Assembly (NCBI GenBank): GCA_026418275.1 | Contig: JAOABQ010000010.1 | Span: forward strand, 1 to 34,486 | Source: Clostridia bacterium | GTDB taxonomy: Bacteria > Bacillota > Clostridia > Acetivibrionales > DSM-2933 | DNA: 34,486 bases | Direction: 5' to 3' | Shown: piece by piece, positions 20,801 through 25,085 of the stretch | Layout of the letters: every line of letters begins with the position of its first letter | Numbering within the stretch: position 1 is the first letter of the stretch | Made by a program: the position numbers and the translations under genes | Notes under the pieces: model-generated | Told to the model about the DNA's origin: nothing | The model's input: the letters and a program-made list of their open reading frames with translations, nothing else | Database searches by the model: none

Positions 20801-21271
20801 AGTTCCGCAGAAGTTACAGCAGAAGTATTAAAGGAAAGGGTTTCCAAATTAATGAGAAATCAACCAAGGCCCAATAATATCCAACCACGAGTATGGAATA
20901 GTAGGATCGAAGATGATATAGCAAAGTTTAGTTCAAAAACAAGCAAATTTGCTAAAGGGGCTAAAATAGCTGGGGTTGCAGGAGTTGGGTTTGGAGTTGG
21001 TTTCGGCATATATGAGAATATTCAAGAAGGAGCGCCTACAAAAAAAATTGCTTCTGATGCTGTAGTAGACACAGCATTTGGAGGAGGAGGCTTACTTACT
21101 TCAATGGCTGCTGGAGCAGGACTTGGTACATTAGGATGCCCAGTAGTTGGAACTGTTATAGGAGGAGCTGCTGCTGGCATATTATATATGATTGGTACTG
21201 AAGTATGGGAGCCAGGAGGTCAATCGATAAAGGATAGAGCAAAAGAGGGACTATATAATTCTATAAAATAG
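11846..21271 (+). CDS. Giant secreted RHS/YD-repeat mosaic protein, candidate polymorphic toxin
   Basis: Exported 3141-residue protein; the ATG follows GGGGG by 8 bases. In order: signal peptide (1-33, ending VYA); Big2 Ig-like domain (about 45-126); Pro/Thr linker; CARDB (about 164-282); two FN3 (about 285-457); calcium loops such as DDDEDG and DTDGDG (about 464-508); a ZU5-like domain (about 545-650); VWA (656-852; Asp667, Ser669, Thr750, Asp786, with Gly replacing the second MIDAS Ser); a DUF6531-type RHS start (from about 917); an SH3-like insert (about 975-1050); YD repeats (about 1120-2720); and an RHS core ending in FDPTG at residue 2846. In RHS proteins the core forms a shell that self-cleaves near DPxG and releases the tip. 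The tip here (2847-3141) ends in Gly-rich hydrophobic segments (about 3041-3055 and 3078-3115), suggesting membrane insertion. The next gene is a likely immunity protein. Architecture is firm; toxicity is inferred. Confidence 0.9.
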   Translation: MNIKRKWIAVVLALLFMLQCISMPTGSLNVYAKEKGNEKPAALIAIEMDSNEYRLSVGQSYQTVVRAVYSDGSKVFIKEPVIFESAKSAVAEVDESGVVTGKGQGETSITAGYYGKTAVSRVVVRDERPTQTPIPTDMPTPAVTATVTPVSTLAPTQKPKKELPDLMVTDIIWEPTKPAATEKVVFAAEIKNIGKSEVLPGERFHVGFYIGEGNEAVWANVYSPSINPGESIKVYANEGLGGGTWSAREGRFKVTAFINTENNIQESKEKNNKLTKNLVVLPMPIELELDEEDGLAAISWKPVDGVQSYLIKRGTSPDKLNLLNAHVSETKYVDTKVKAGQTYYYAVSYIKNGVESANSNIVVWALDIKAPEVDCLQRGNTVKLSWPRVPGAVKYTVYRGLQPGGPYEEVEKETNKILFIDNKVNVDTTYYYAVKAIGKNGRESKLSEEVKVTVEKKTGKVFDPAGDDDEDGLTNEDELLQGTDMNEKDTDGDGTSDYDEIKVKKSDPLKSDLRKRQGQRVQKAEDKSKKTKRQIKTEDNRVTVDVNGYESLESAPLKVEELEDEFLKSLKGIVGKPVDITAGNVEIEKADISISYDEAELMGVSEDDLAIFWVDEENKKLVKLDDLRIDKERNMVTAATPHFSKYILGNVNMAQDLGKVDIIFAIDQSEGMETSDHSTYLTRLEVVKKFVQNMKDLNTVTINGTPTETDNLRIGILEFSEFSNIKSLPTNNQVVLMQKLNGMDYVIGGTNIADALWVSKEQFEYYDNSSANEEGKRRKIIVLLTDGKDTTGNVSGGIVKIAENLNNRYTDKVEAIYNHITVNTVAIGNSADSQVLKDIAEKTEGSYLFMNNYPNPREEDLKEQVNLVYDKLIKQLVLQNKTTPPEEILEIEEVIHPTTFSEKFNGLDSEEALKNYVRKTGSNILTGNFLQHQVDINIPSSGMDLTLERTYNSDSGAEKSVLGNGWRLKYDMEIRRLSNCAIVTGSQVNIWSDDGRVSEETVTKGAKLRYILNQTDNSKIKTTSNGYDWYYVETAKKVKGWVCGIYIKELPGTESIEVNYGSGTKVIYEYDSTGSTASKKVFIPDYGTLDNLEMAYSLYFLVTKDQTRYTFEIPPENGVGRLISIIDANGNGVTIVRNTDGTVKEVKDIFGRKLTFEYRDNKLWKVTDPANRFVVYSYDENDNLVSVRDLGEKITQYTYYNYKDASSNFEKSKIKEVIDANGNVVVKNDYDPYGRLVRQYDGNGFVTYQMYNDLIKDERTGLRISKDTELARYYIDANGNESKIEYNIAEKQPVKETDANGDYIEHRYYIYNGSGDWINDEGSWYEVTKDTFTTDTTYKKILDGTNRPTKEILFDKKRNKVEVRYDKMHNLCKEVKEITNSNGTITKYETLMQYDKYNNLYYKKEVDGSESRYTYEEIKVLNDEDSDPNNDLISERLKSTTDAMGNEIVYSYYTPGTDIGSNLKIGLKSLVKSVTENRKNKSGVMLNNFKTTTYEYVNGYNYRSKIIDTLGNETLESYDGNGRLKEIKNARGYTSKYTYDDMNRVIEEEDSLGKKTTLQYDNVGNKRFVTDKNVHTTEYIYDAESQLVEVKDAKGYSTKFRYDGVGNKVEETNARGYSRYYDYDNLNRLVRSTDARGFTTQYTYDKNNNTLSVIDPTKTETLYEYDDLNRKTKEKWQYKNEAGQMVTVTASEYTYNLDNSIDQVKNAKGKVTKYAYDKLGRVTSVIDGYNPAYGKGPDGFYTGPKDVFGTFTGNIETTTTYDVVIDPVLGKLEKVTVTDPKHYTAIKESDPLGRVRRVTDAKGNKTLKTYDSVGNLIEDMDAKNHKTTYAYDGLNRLITETDPISNFASFEYDNVGNVTAKVNKKGYRTVFRYNELDQLTEEENALHKITSYTYDEVGNKLSATDPLGNTVSFRYDADNRLLAETDGEGNTKYYQYDEAGNKYLETGRKEYTDITEPYIYTIELEDGTTDLRMGVRFEYDSLNRLVRTFDAKDQKILEKTYDVLGNVIKETDGKGNWNDYQYDILNRLRVTNASGDSSMDEHTVDYLYDLNGNLEITISALGETVTNTYDSLNRIIKTVEEKQCSDIIDILETSRDYDANGNVAYEIDGNKNKTTYTYDDLDRVIDETVTVSGKSRITAYRYDANGNLVSTTDWKNNVAVNQYDELDRLKAKAKRNPGQSEDIVLQRFEYYDNGTQWKSIDALGNTTEFFYDRNNWLIRTVDPELHVTGQTYDEDGNIKTKTDGEGNQTTFHYDINNRLEAVENAKHEITSYTYDINGNMLTQKNDKGYEVTYEYNAGDKVAKRIDHGGRWLENGSYVYNDAKVEKYEYLGNGSLKRKVDREGAVASYEYYLHGKVKTMTVTKTGKATVSLFYNYDFNGNLTEITDSAGKTSRTYDALDRVLVKRLENAQGGLIGESRYEYDITLGLPADVPNGSVAEKATDPKGNITHKIYDNEGRLISVIDGELTSPKRTNYTYFANGNRQSVVYPDGSKEVYTYYNDNLLKTLTNYKKDGTIMDTYSYTYNNAHNQLSKTEYINQLEKGSTTYTYDDLNRLETVLEPGTGGKLTVYTYDRAGNRETETVTQGQTKTTDTYAYNEQNRLVSVTKTDRNTGSILADTSFEYDKNGNQLKVKQTRYTGGTPIIEETVNSYDLLNQLTQTIKGDKTINNVYNSEGLRISMSVITAGQTPVKTTRYFYEYDKVVLETDGNGAQTARNIYGTNLLSRNTDGITLYYMYNGHGDVTALIDTNGILRATYYYDAFGNVLDEKQYDQNGNPTATGVNNPFGYAGYVYDKENGLYYLNARMYDPKIARFLQEDTYLGDPNDPLSLNLYTYCFNNPIMYFDPTGHMWVDQETYHNVGGVLKRENTRVWVDDEKYYAESDIGTMRKEANTTVELARMYQDKATIEKDTETKKKNTSASILNVTLPFYNDNPSKTPTYQTSNVPSYTDHILNIARANQKAVNKPGLWSFNFKPAESVDNLTGTMASSAEVTAEVLKERVSKLMRNQPRPNNIQPRVWNSRIEDDIAKFSSKTSKFAKGAKIAGVAGVGFGVGFGIYENIQEGAPTKKIASDAVVDTAFGGGGLLTSMAAGAGLGTLGCPVVGTVIGGAAAGILYMIGTEVWEPGGQSIKDRAKEGLYNSIK

Positions 21272-21349
21272 AATGAAAAAACCATATGTAAATATGTAAA
21301 ATTTAACAAATTATGTTTCACATAGGGTATAGAAGGGAATGATTTAATA

Positions 21350-21967
21350 ATGATTGAAAGAGTCAATATTCAAGGGTATATAAATTTTGAATCAAATATT
21401 CCAAAGAAAACCGGATTATTAAGTTTTTTGTGGATTATGTTTATTGTTTGTATACCTTCTGCTGTTTTCGGTGTTTATTCAAACATTACAAAAATTGTAA
21501 TGTTGCCATTGGTAATTATTATGAGTTTATGGATAATATACCTATTAATCAAAACTGACACCAAGAAAATACAGTTTATATTTTTCCTTGGGGTGTTTAG
21601 TGTTTTTATTTCACTCTCATTTTTGGTTGCAGCATATAAAATAGCCGCTACTGAAACTAGAGTATCTTTAACCTGTGTAATATTAACAATAGTTACTTAT
21701 GTAATTGCAAATTTTATTTGTGTTTTCAATACTTTAAGGCTAATAAAAAATGGGCATTTTAAAGAGAAAAGGAAAGTAGAAAATCCAATGGGAATAATAT
21801 TTGCAGCTGGTTTACTTGGATTAAGTCTTGGTAGAGTATTACTTGGAAAAACAAGTCAAGATACAGTTGTTGCTATTCTAGTTATTGGACTTATTTTTTT
21901 AGGATTTTTATTTTCTATAGGTACTCACAATTTTATCAAATTCTACTTTGCCAAGAAATTTTTGTAG
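21350..21967 (+). CDS. Six-helix membrane protein, candidate immunity protein
   Basis: I recognise no named family. The 205-residue product has about six hydrophobic helices (near residues 24-45, 50-68, 74-98, 104-128, 146-166 and 172-192) joined by short loops, with little soluble sequence, so it should sit in the cytoplasmic membrane. AGAAGG lies 13 bases before the ATG. It starts 78 bases after the RHS gene and is the last gene before a strong terminator. A small polytopic membrane protein directly behind a toxin tip with glycine-zipper segments is the layout expected of immunity proteins that neutralise membrane-permeabilising toxins. Its base composition is more AT-rich than the RHS gene body, matching the 3' toxin tip region and consistent with a horizontally exchanged tip-immunity cassette. 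Function is inferred from context only. Confidence 0.7.
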   Translation: MIERVNIQGYINFESNIPKKTGLLSFLWIMFIVCIPSAVFGVYSNITKIVMLPLVIIMSLWIIYLLIKTDTKKIQFIFFLGVFSVFISLSFLVAAYKIAATETRVSLTCVILTIVTYVIANFICVFNTLRLIKNGHFKEKRKVENPMGIIFAAGLLGLSLGRVLLGKTSQDTVVAILVIGLIFLGFLFSIGTHNFIKFYFAKKFL

Positions 21968-22067
21968 GGAAGTCACCCGGGATATAAAAAACCCCTGTTG
22001 CTAAATGTTCATCATTGGCGACTTGTGTTTACACACATCAATTAAATTAAGTAAAATCAAATACAAT

Positions 22068-22111
22068 AAATTCCACAACTTTAGGCACATGCCAGGTTGT
22101 GGAATTTTTTT
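22068..22111 (+). terminator. Rho-independent terminator of the surface operon
   Basis: A 12-bp perfect stem, AAATTCCACAAC (22068-22079) with GTTGTGGAATTT (22096-22107), runs into seven T residues (22105-22111). The loop contains a further GGCA-CA-TGCC mini-stem. It lies about 100 bases after the candidate immunity gene. The A-run on the other side makes it potentially bidirectional. Confidence 0.88.
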
Positions 22112-22342
22112 CTATCCCATATTTCCTCATAAACCTGTAGAGAGGTCACCCGGGCTTCCTCCGAAGGAACCTCTTCCCCGGAATAGTGGGTCGACAGTTT
22201 CCAAGTGCCGTTTTGTTAGGGGGGACCTCAAACCCGCATAAAATGGGCATTTTTCAAAAGCGGAGTAGGGCGACATTTTTGGCGTTTTTTCCGGCAGGGG
22301 GGAGGTTTTTCCCCAACGAACTAATGCACCTTTGAGGCACTA

Positions 22343-22357
22343 TGTCAACCGTTGACA
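22343..22357. promoter_or_regulatory. Inverted repeat upstream of the parB-like gene
   Basis: TGTCAA and TTGACA flank a CCG centre, a 6-bp dyad about 165 bases before the first parB-like start. The right half equals a consensus -35 box, but no -10 follows at 16-18 bases. It could be an operator or a ParB-type binding site. It does not match the canonical parS sequence. Confidence 0.3.
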
Positions 22358-22519
22358 ATTTCTTTAAAACCCGCATCCACTAGGCCTTTCCAGCGAAAAA
22401 AGTGCATAAAAAGTGCAGATTTTTTTGTTTTCAAAATCCCTCACCAAAAAGCTGTAATATCATGCCACACATTCCGATATATACTTTTGGAAACAAAATA
22501 CATTAAAGGAGTTGATCCC

Positions 22520-23284
22520 ATGCCTAATGATATTGCACAGCTAAAAACCCCCATTGAGGAGTTTCAGCCTGACCCAAACCAGCCGAGAAAGTACTTTGAT
22601 GAAACGGCACTGACTGAGCTTTCCGAATCCATAAAACAATATGGTGTATTGCAGCCCATTATCTATTATGTAAATGAACATGGACAAAAAATCATCGTAG
22701 CAGGAGAACGGCGGTATCAGGCAGCTAAAAAAGCCGGGCTTACTGAAATTCCGGCCATCAGCATTGATGGCAGTGAGGCGGATAAGGTGGCACTTGTTGA
22801 GAATATCCTGCGGCAGGACTTAACCCCTTTGGAGGAAGCAGAAGCACTTCAACAACTGAAGGAAAAGTACAAGTATTCCAATGAGAAATTGGCACAGGTG
22901 GTTGCCAAAGCCCCCAGCACCATCAGTGAAACATTGCTGATCAACAAACTTCCTGCTGCCATCAAGGAACAGTATAAAGCTAAGCCGGAAATACAGAAAA
23001 AAGATTTGATCAGGATTGCCAGAATGCGGAGTGAAGCCGGGCAGATGAAGGCTTACAATAAACTTATGAAAATTGAACCCGGGAATGAAGAACCAAAAAA
23101 CACCGAAAAAGAAGGAAAGGAAAACTACAAACTGACTTTGAGTTTTTTAAAAAGTCTCACAAGTAAACTCAGCAAATCAAATATTGTGATTTCGGATGAA
23201 AGGGAAAAGGAGACCTTGAAAAAACAAATTGCTCAGCTAAATGATGCTTTGAACGGGTTTATAGACAAGTATGGATTAAGGTAA
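22520..23284 (+). CDS. ParB-like partition/CTPase-fold protein (copy 1)
   Basis: ParB/RepB/Spo0J-family DNA-binding protein of 254 residues. The start is the ATG at 22520 with AAAGGAG upstream; an in-frame TTG at 22352 is rejected. The ParB N-terminal domain (about 10-110) carries PDPNQPRKYF, the nucleotide-pocket motif GERRYQAAKKAG (from Gly62) and ENILRQDL (94-101), close to the CTP-binding boxes of Spo0J/ParB. A helix-turn-helix lies at about 117-145 (KLAQVVAKAPSTISE). The C-terminal third is Lys/Glu-rich and probably helical. Canonical ParB works with ParA to segregate DNA, but no parA is nearby and a paralogue follows at once. It may therefore be an orphan regulator or plasmid-derived remnant. 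A terminator follows its stop directly. Confidence 0.85.
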   Translation: MPNDIAQLKTPIEEFQPDPNQPRKYFDETALTELSESIKQYGVLQPIIYYVNEHGQKIIVAGERRYQAAKKAGLTEIPAISIDGSEADKVALVENILRQDLTPLEEAEALQQLKEKYKYSNEKLAQVVAKAPSTISETLLINKLPAAIKEQYKAKPEIQKKDLIRIARMRSEAGQMKAYNKLMKIEPGNEEPKNTEKEGKENYKLTLSFLKSLTSKLSKSNIVISDEREKETLKKQIAQLNDALNGFIDKYGLR

Positions 23285-23307
23285 AAAAGTTCGCCGCGCG
23301 AACTTTT
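23285..23307 (+). terminator. Hairpin terminator after parB-like copy 1
   Basis: AAAAGTTCGC (23285-23294) pairs perfectly with GCGAACTTTT (23298-23307) around a CGC loop, starting directly after the stop codon. GC-rich core with a four-T tail and a matching A-run, so it could act in both directions. The T-run is short. Confidence 0.65.
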
Positions 23308-23446
23308 CTCGGAAAGAACTGCTACAACTACATCGCGGGGATTTTATGCAAATATTTCCACATGAGTAAATACCCACAGTATCATTACCAATCAATCGAT
23401 GTTCAAGGCTTCCGGCGTTTGTGTTTCTCGGAAATCCCTTGGGGCC

Positions 23447-23540
23447 GCCTGCGAAGAGCATCCCGGAAAAACCCCCTCCCCCCGTTTTTAGAAAGTCCCG
23501 CAGGCAGCCTGGCGCAGCCACTTTCAAAGAGGCTTTGAAG
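23447..23540 (+). repeat. GC-rich parB-associated element, copy A
   Basis: Ordered blocks GCCTGCGAAG (23447-23456), a C-rich run, GTTTTTAGAAA (23484-23494) and GCTTTGAAG (23532-23540). The same blocks recur in the same order with nearly the same span (85 versus 86 bases between first and last block starts) after the second parB-like gene. Function unknown; it may be the trace of a duplicated parB-plus-element cassette, a binding region or a structured RNA. Confidence 0.5.
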
Positions 23541-23576
23541 TATGCCTACATAGATGGTGGATTAACATCCTCCATT

Positions 23577-23688
23577 TATGAAAACCGAAAGGCCGGCAGT
23601 AATGCCGTTCCCCCGGTTTTAGAAGTGCTGACCAACCAATCAGAAAGGATGATGTTCCATGCTCCAAATCCCATATGAAAACCGAAAG
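23577..23688 (+). repeat. 15-bp direct repeat straddling the second parB-like start
   Basis: TATGAAAACCGAAAG occurs at 23577-23591 and at 23674-23688, 97 bases apart. The second copy lies inside the coding region and encodes the YENRK near residues 6-10; the first is upstream and encodes the same residues in one frame. This suggests a local duplication at the 5' end of the gene. Confidence 0.6.
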
Positions 23689-24444
23689 CTTTACGAATTG
23701 GACTTAAGCACCCTTCAACCCGACCCAAACCAGCCCCGGAAGTACTTTTCAGAAGAAGCCCTCGAAGAGCTGGCCAACTCCATCAAAGAACACGGTATAT
23801 TACAGCCCATTTTGTTCCGGGTGAACGGCAACGGCCAAAACATTGTTATTGCGGGAGAACGGCGGTTTAGGGCGGCTCAAAAGGCCGGACTTATTGCCAT
23901 ACCCGCCATCTACATGAACGGCAAATCTGCCGAAATCAGCCTGGTTGAAAATATCCTCCGACAGGACCTTACGGTCATTGAAGAAGCCGAAGCGTTAAAA
24001 CGGATGCAGGATGTGTTCCGTTATACCCATGACGACCTTTCCCGTGTGCTGGGAATGAGCCGGACCATGGTAACCGAAATACTGAGCATCAACAACCTGC
24101 CCGATGAGGTGAAGGATGATTGCAGGCACGATACCAAATGCTCCAAATCCAAGCTGATTGAGATTGCCCGGGAGAAAAGCCCGAAGAAAATGCTTTCCCT
24201 GTACCAAAAGGTAAAGACCTTGAACCTCAGTCGGGACGAACTCAAGAAACTTGCCAAGGGCAGAAAAAAGCAAGAAGGTGACCCTCTTATTATCAAGGCT
24301 GTTCAAGCCCTGACCAAAAAGCTGGAAAAGCCGGGACTGGAAATGGAACCGGAAAAAATGGAAGGACTAAAGGCTGAACTGGAAAAATTAAGTACTGCCA
24401 TCAAGGCTTTTTGGGAAGGGCTGGACGATAAAGTCATAGGATGA
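23659..24444 (+). CDS. ParB-like partition/CTPase-fold protein (copy 2)
   Basis: Paralogue of the preceding gene, 261 residues; the ATG at 23659 follows AAGGA by 9 bases. It shares PDPNQPRKYF (21-30), GERRFRAAQKAG (from Gly66, closer to the canonical GERRxRA than copy 1) and ENILRQDL (97-104). A helix-turn-helix lies at about 121-147 (DLSRVLGMSRTMVTE). The C-terminal part is Lys/Glu-rich with a predicted coiled segment near the end. The two proteins clearly derive from one ancestor but differ over most positions, so the duplication is old or the copies were acquired separately. No parA or canonical parS is seen. Higher GC than the neighbouring clostridial genes suggests foreign origin. Partition role is inferred from family only. 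Confidence 0.87.
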   Translation: MLQIPYENRKLYELDLSTLQPDPNQPRKYFSEEALEELANSIKEHGILQPILFRVNGNGQNIVIAGERRFRAAQKAGLIAIPAIYMNGKSAEISLVENILRQDLTVIEEAEALKRMQDVFRYTHDDLSRVLGMSRTMVTEILSINNLPDEVKDDCRHDTKCSKSKLIEIAREKSPKKMLSLYQKVKTLNLSRDELKKLAKGRKKQEGDPLIIKAVQALTKKLEKPGLEMEPEKMEGLKAELEKLSTAIKAFWEGLDDKVIG

Positions 24445-24445
24445 A

Positions 24446-24540
24446 GCCTGCGAAGGGGTTTTCGGAGGAAATGACCAAAAAAACGCCCCCCTTTTTTGTT
24501 TTAGAAAAGCCATCTAGCCGTCCTGTAAGTAGCTTTGAAG
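24446..24540 (+). repeat. GC-rich parB-associated element, copy B
   Basis: Starts two bases after the second parB-like gene: GCCTGCGAAG (24446-24455), a CCCCCC run, GTTTTAGAAAA (24498-24508), GCTTTGAAG (24532-24540). Block order and span match copy A. A frame opening at 24441 (ATGA overlap with the parB stop) runs through it into the terminator and is unlikely to be a gene. Confidence 0.5.
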
Positions 24541-24556
24541 CAGCTTGCGACAAGGA

Positions 24557-24581
24557 CTGGAACGCTGGGGACAGCCTCCAG
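24557..24581 (+). other. Strong RNA hairpin before the terminator
   Basis: CTGGA (24557-24561) pairs with TCCAG (24577-24581) and, inside, GCTG (24564-24567) pairs with CAGC (24572-24575) around a GGGA tetraloop of the stable GNRA class. It stands ten bases before a terminator stem. It may cap the parB transcript or belong to a small structured RNA. Confidence 0.45.
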
Positions 24582-24590
24582 CCCTTATCT

Positions 24591-24632
24591 AAAACAGGTA
24601 CCTATCACAAATTTCGGGGTACCTGTTTTTTT
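24591..24632 (+). terminator. Rho-independent terminator after the parB-like pair
   Basis: AAAACAGGTACC (24591-24602) pairs exactly with GGTACCTGTTTT (24618-24629), followed by an unbroken T-run to 24632. It separates the parB island from the CRISPR-Cas locus. Confidence 0.88.
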
Positions 24633-24807
24633 CTGCTCTGAAGCTGTCCAAAAGCAAGCCATTGAAGGAAAAAACTTCTTTATTCGCCACAGTCATATCC
24701 TTATATAAACATTATTTAATTTTTTTACATAATTATATTATTGTGGTTAAAGTGTGTCATGTATACTTACTTTTGAAAGGTTTTAAGGGTCTATGGTGAC
24801 GCCATAA

Positions 24808-25071
24808 CGGTTTGAACCCCTTGATTTTGCTGCCTTATATCCCGCTAATTTAAAAACATATCTATATAAGCATATTAACAGACTGAAAAATAGATCGAAA
24901 AAAAGGAAAATAAGTAATTATGTAGAATCATTTAGAGTAATTGGGTTTAATAGCCATCAAAAAAATATTACATATAAAGTGCCTAGTGAGAAAATGCAAG
25001 ATTATACGCTACAAAAGAAATATCAAACCAGTGTTAGGTTATTCCATTTAGATAAAAAAGTAGAACTATAA
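24808..25071 (+). pseudogene. 5'-truncated open frame upstream of cas3
   Basis: A frame of 87 codons runs open from the stop at 24805-24807 to a TAA at 25069-25071. It has no ATG until codon 63 (24994-24996) and no ribosome binding site near its beginning, so it looks like the 3' remnant of a gene, or one with an unusual start. The product is basic (for example NRLKNRSKKRK) and ends in LFHLDKKVEL. Its stop is followed immediately by the AAGGAG used by cas3, the spacing of operon neighbours. So long an open run is unlikely by chance in DNA this AT-rich. I do not recognise the family. Confidence 0.35.
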
Positions 25072-25085
25072 AGGAGAACAAGTTA

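Larger units (their letters stand above)
21968..22519. other. Intergenic region before the first parB-like gene
   Basis: Gap of 552 bases. It holds the operon terminator (22068-22111), a 10-bp direct repeat GTCACCCGGG at 21972-21981 and 22145-22154, and an inverted repeat at 22343-22357. From about 22140 to 22340 the DNA is clearly more GC-rich than its flanks, with G-runs and C-runs and no convincing gene. No good promoter is visible for the parB-like gene. Confidence 0.6.
23285..23658. other. GC-rich gap between the two parB-like genes
   Basis: 374 bases with the terminator at 23285-23307, GC-rich element A (23447-23540), and the first copy of a 15-bp direct repeat (23577-23591). An 85-codon frame (23421-23678) crosses it but has no ribosome binding site and unnatural Pro/Arg-rich composition, so I do not call a gene. 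Confidence 0.55.
24445..25085. other. Region between the parB pair and cas3
   Basis: 641 bases holding element B (24446-24540), a hairpin (24557-24581), a strong terminator (24591-24632), an AT-rich stretch likely to contain the cas promoter (a weak TATACT at 24762-24767 lacks a well-spaced -35), a small stem TATGG-TGACG-CCATA (24792-24806) nested in AAGGG/CCCTT (24785-24789 with 24818-24822), and an open frame without an early ATG that ends at 25071. Confidence 0.6.

Noticed and set aside
22005..22241. 78-codon frame after the candidate immunity gene
   Set aside because: It spans the rho-independent terminator and has no ribosome binding site.
22352..22519. N-terminal extension of the first ParB-like protein from a TTG
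   Set aside because: The added 56 residues have no family similarity, while ATG 22520 has AAAGGAG at good spacing and gives the standard ParB start.
22340..23660. parS site for the ParB-like proteins
   Set aside because: I looked for a TGTTTCACGTGAAACA-like palindrome near the genes and found none; only the unrelated TGTCAA/TTGACA dyad is present.
23421..23678. 85-codon frame between the parB-like genes
   Set aside because: No ribosome binding site, Pro/Arg-rich low-complexity start, overlaps the next gene's start.
24441..24641. 66-codon frame overlapping the second parB stop (ATGA)
   Set aside because: It runs through the GC-rich element and both arms of the terminator, has no own ribosome binding site and odd composition; weak in-frame likeness to the inter-parB frame is better explained by shared DNA element blocks.
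24741..24767. Promoter TTGTGG...TATACT for the cas operon
   Set aside because: The spacer is only 15 bp and the -35 is poor, so I do not list it as a promoter although the operon promoter should be nearby.
24785..24822. Riboswitch-like structure upstream of cas3
   Set aside because: A nested stem can be drawn, but no known riboswitch core sequence is recognisable.
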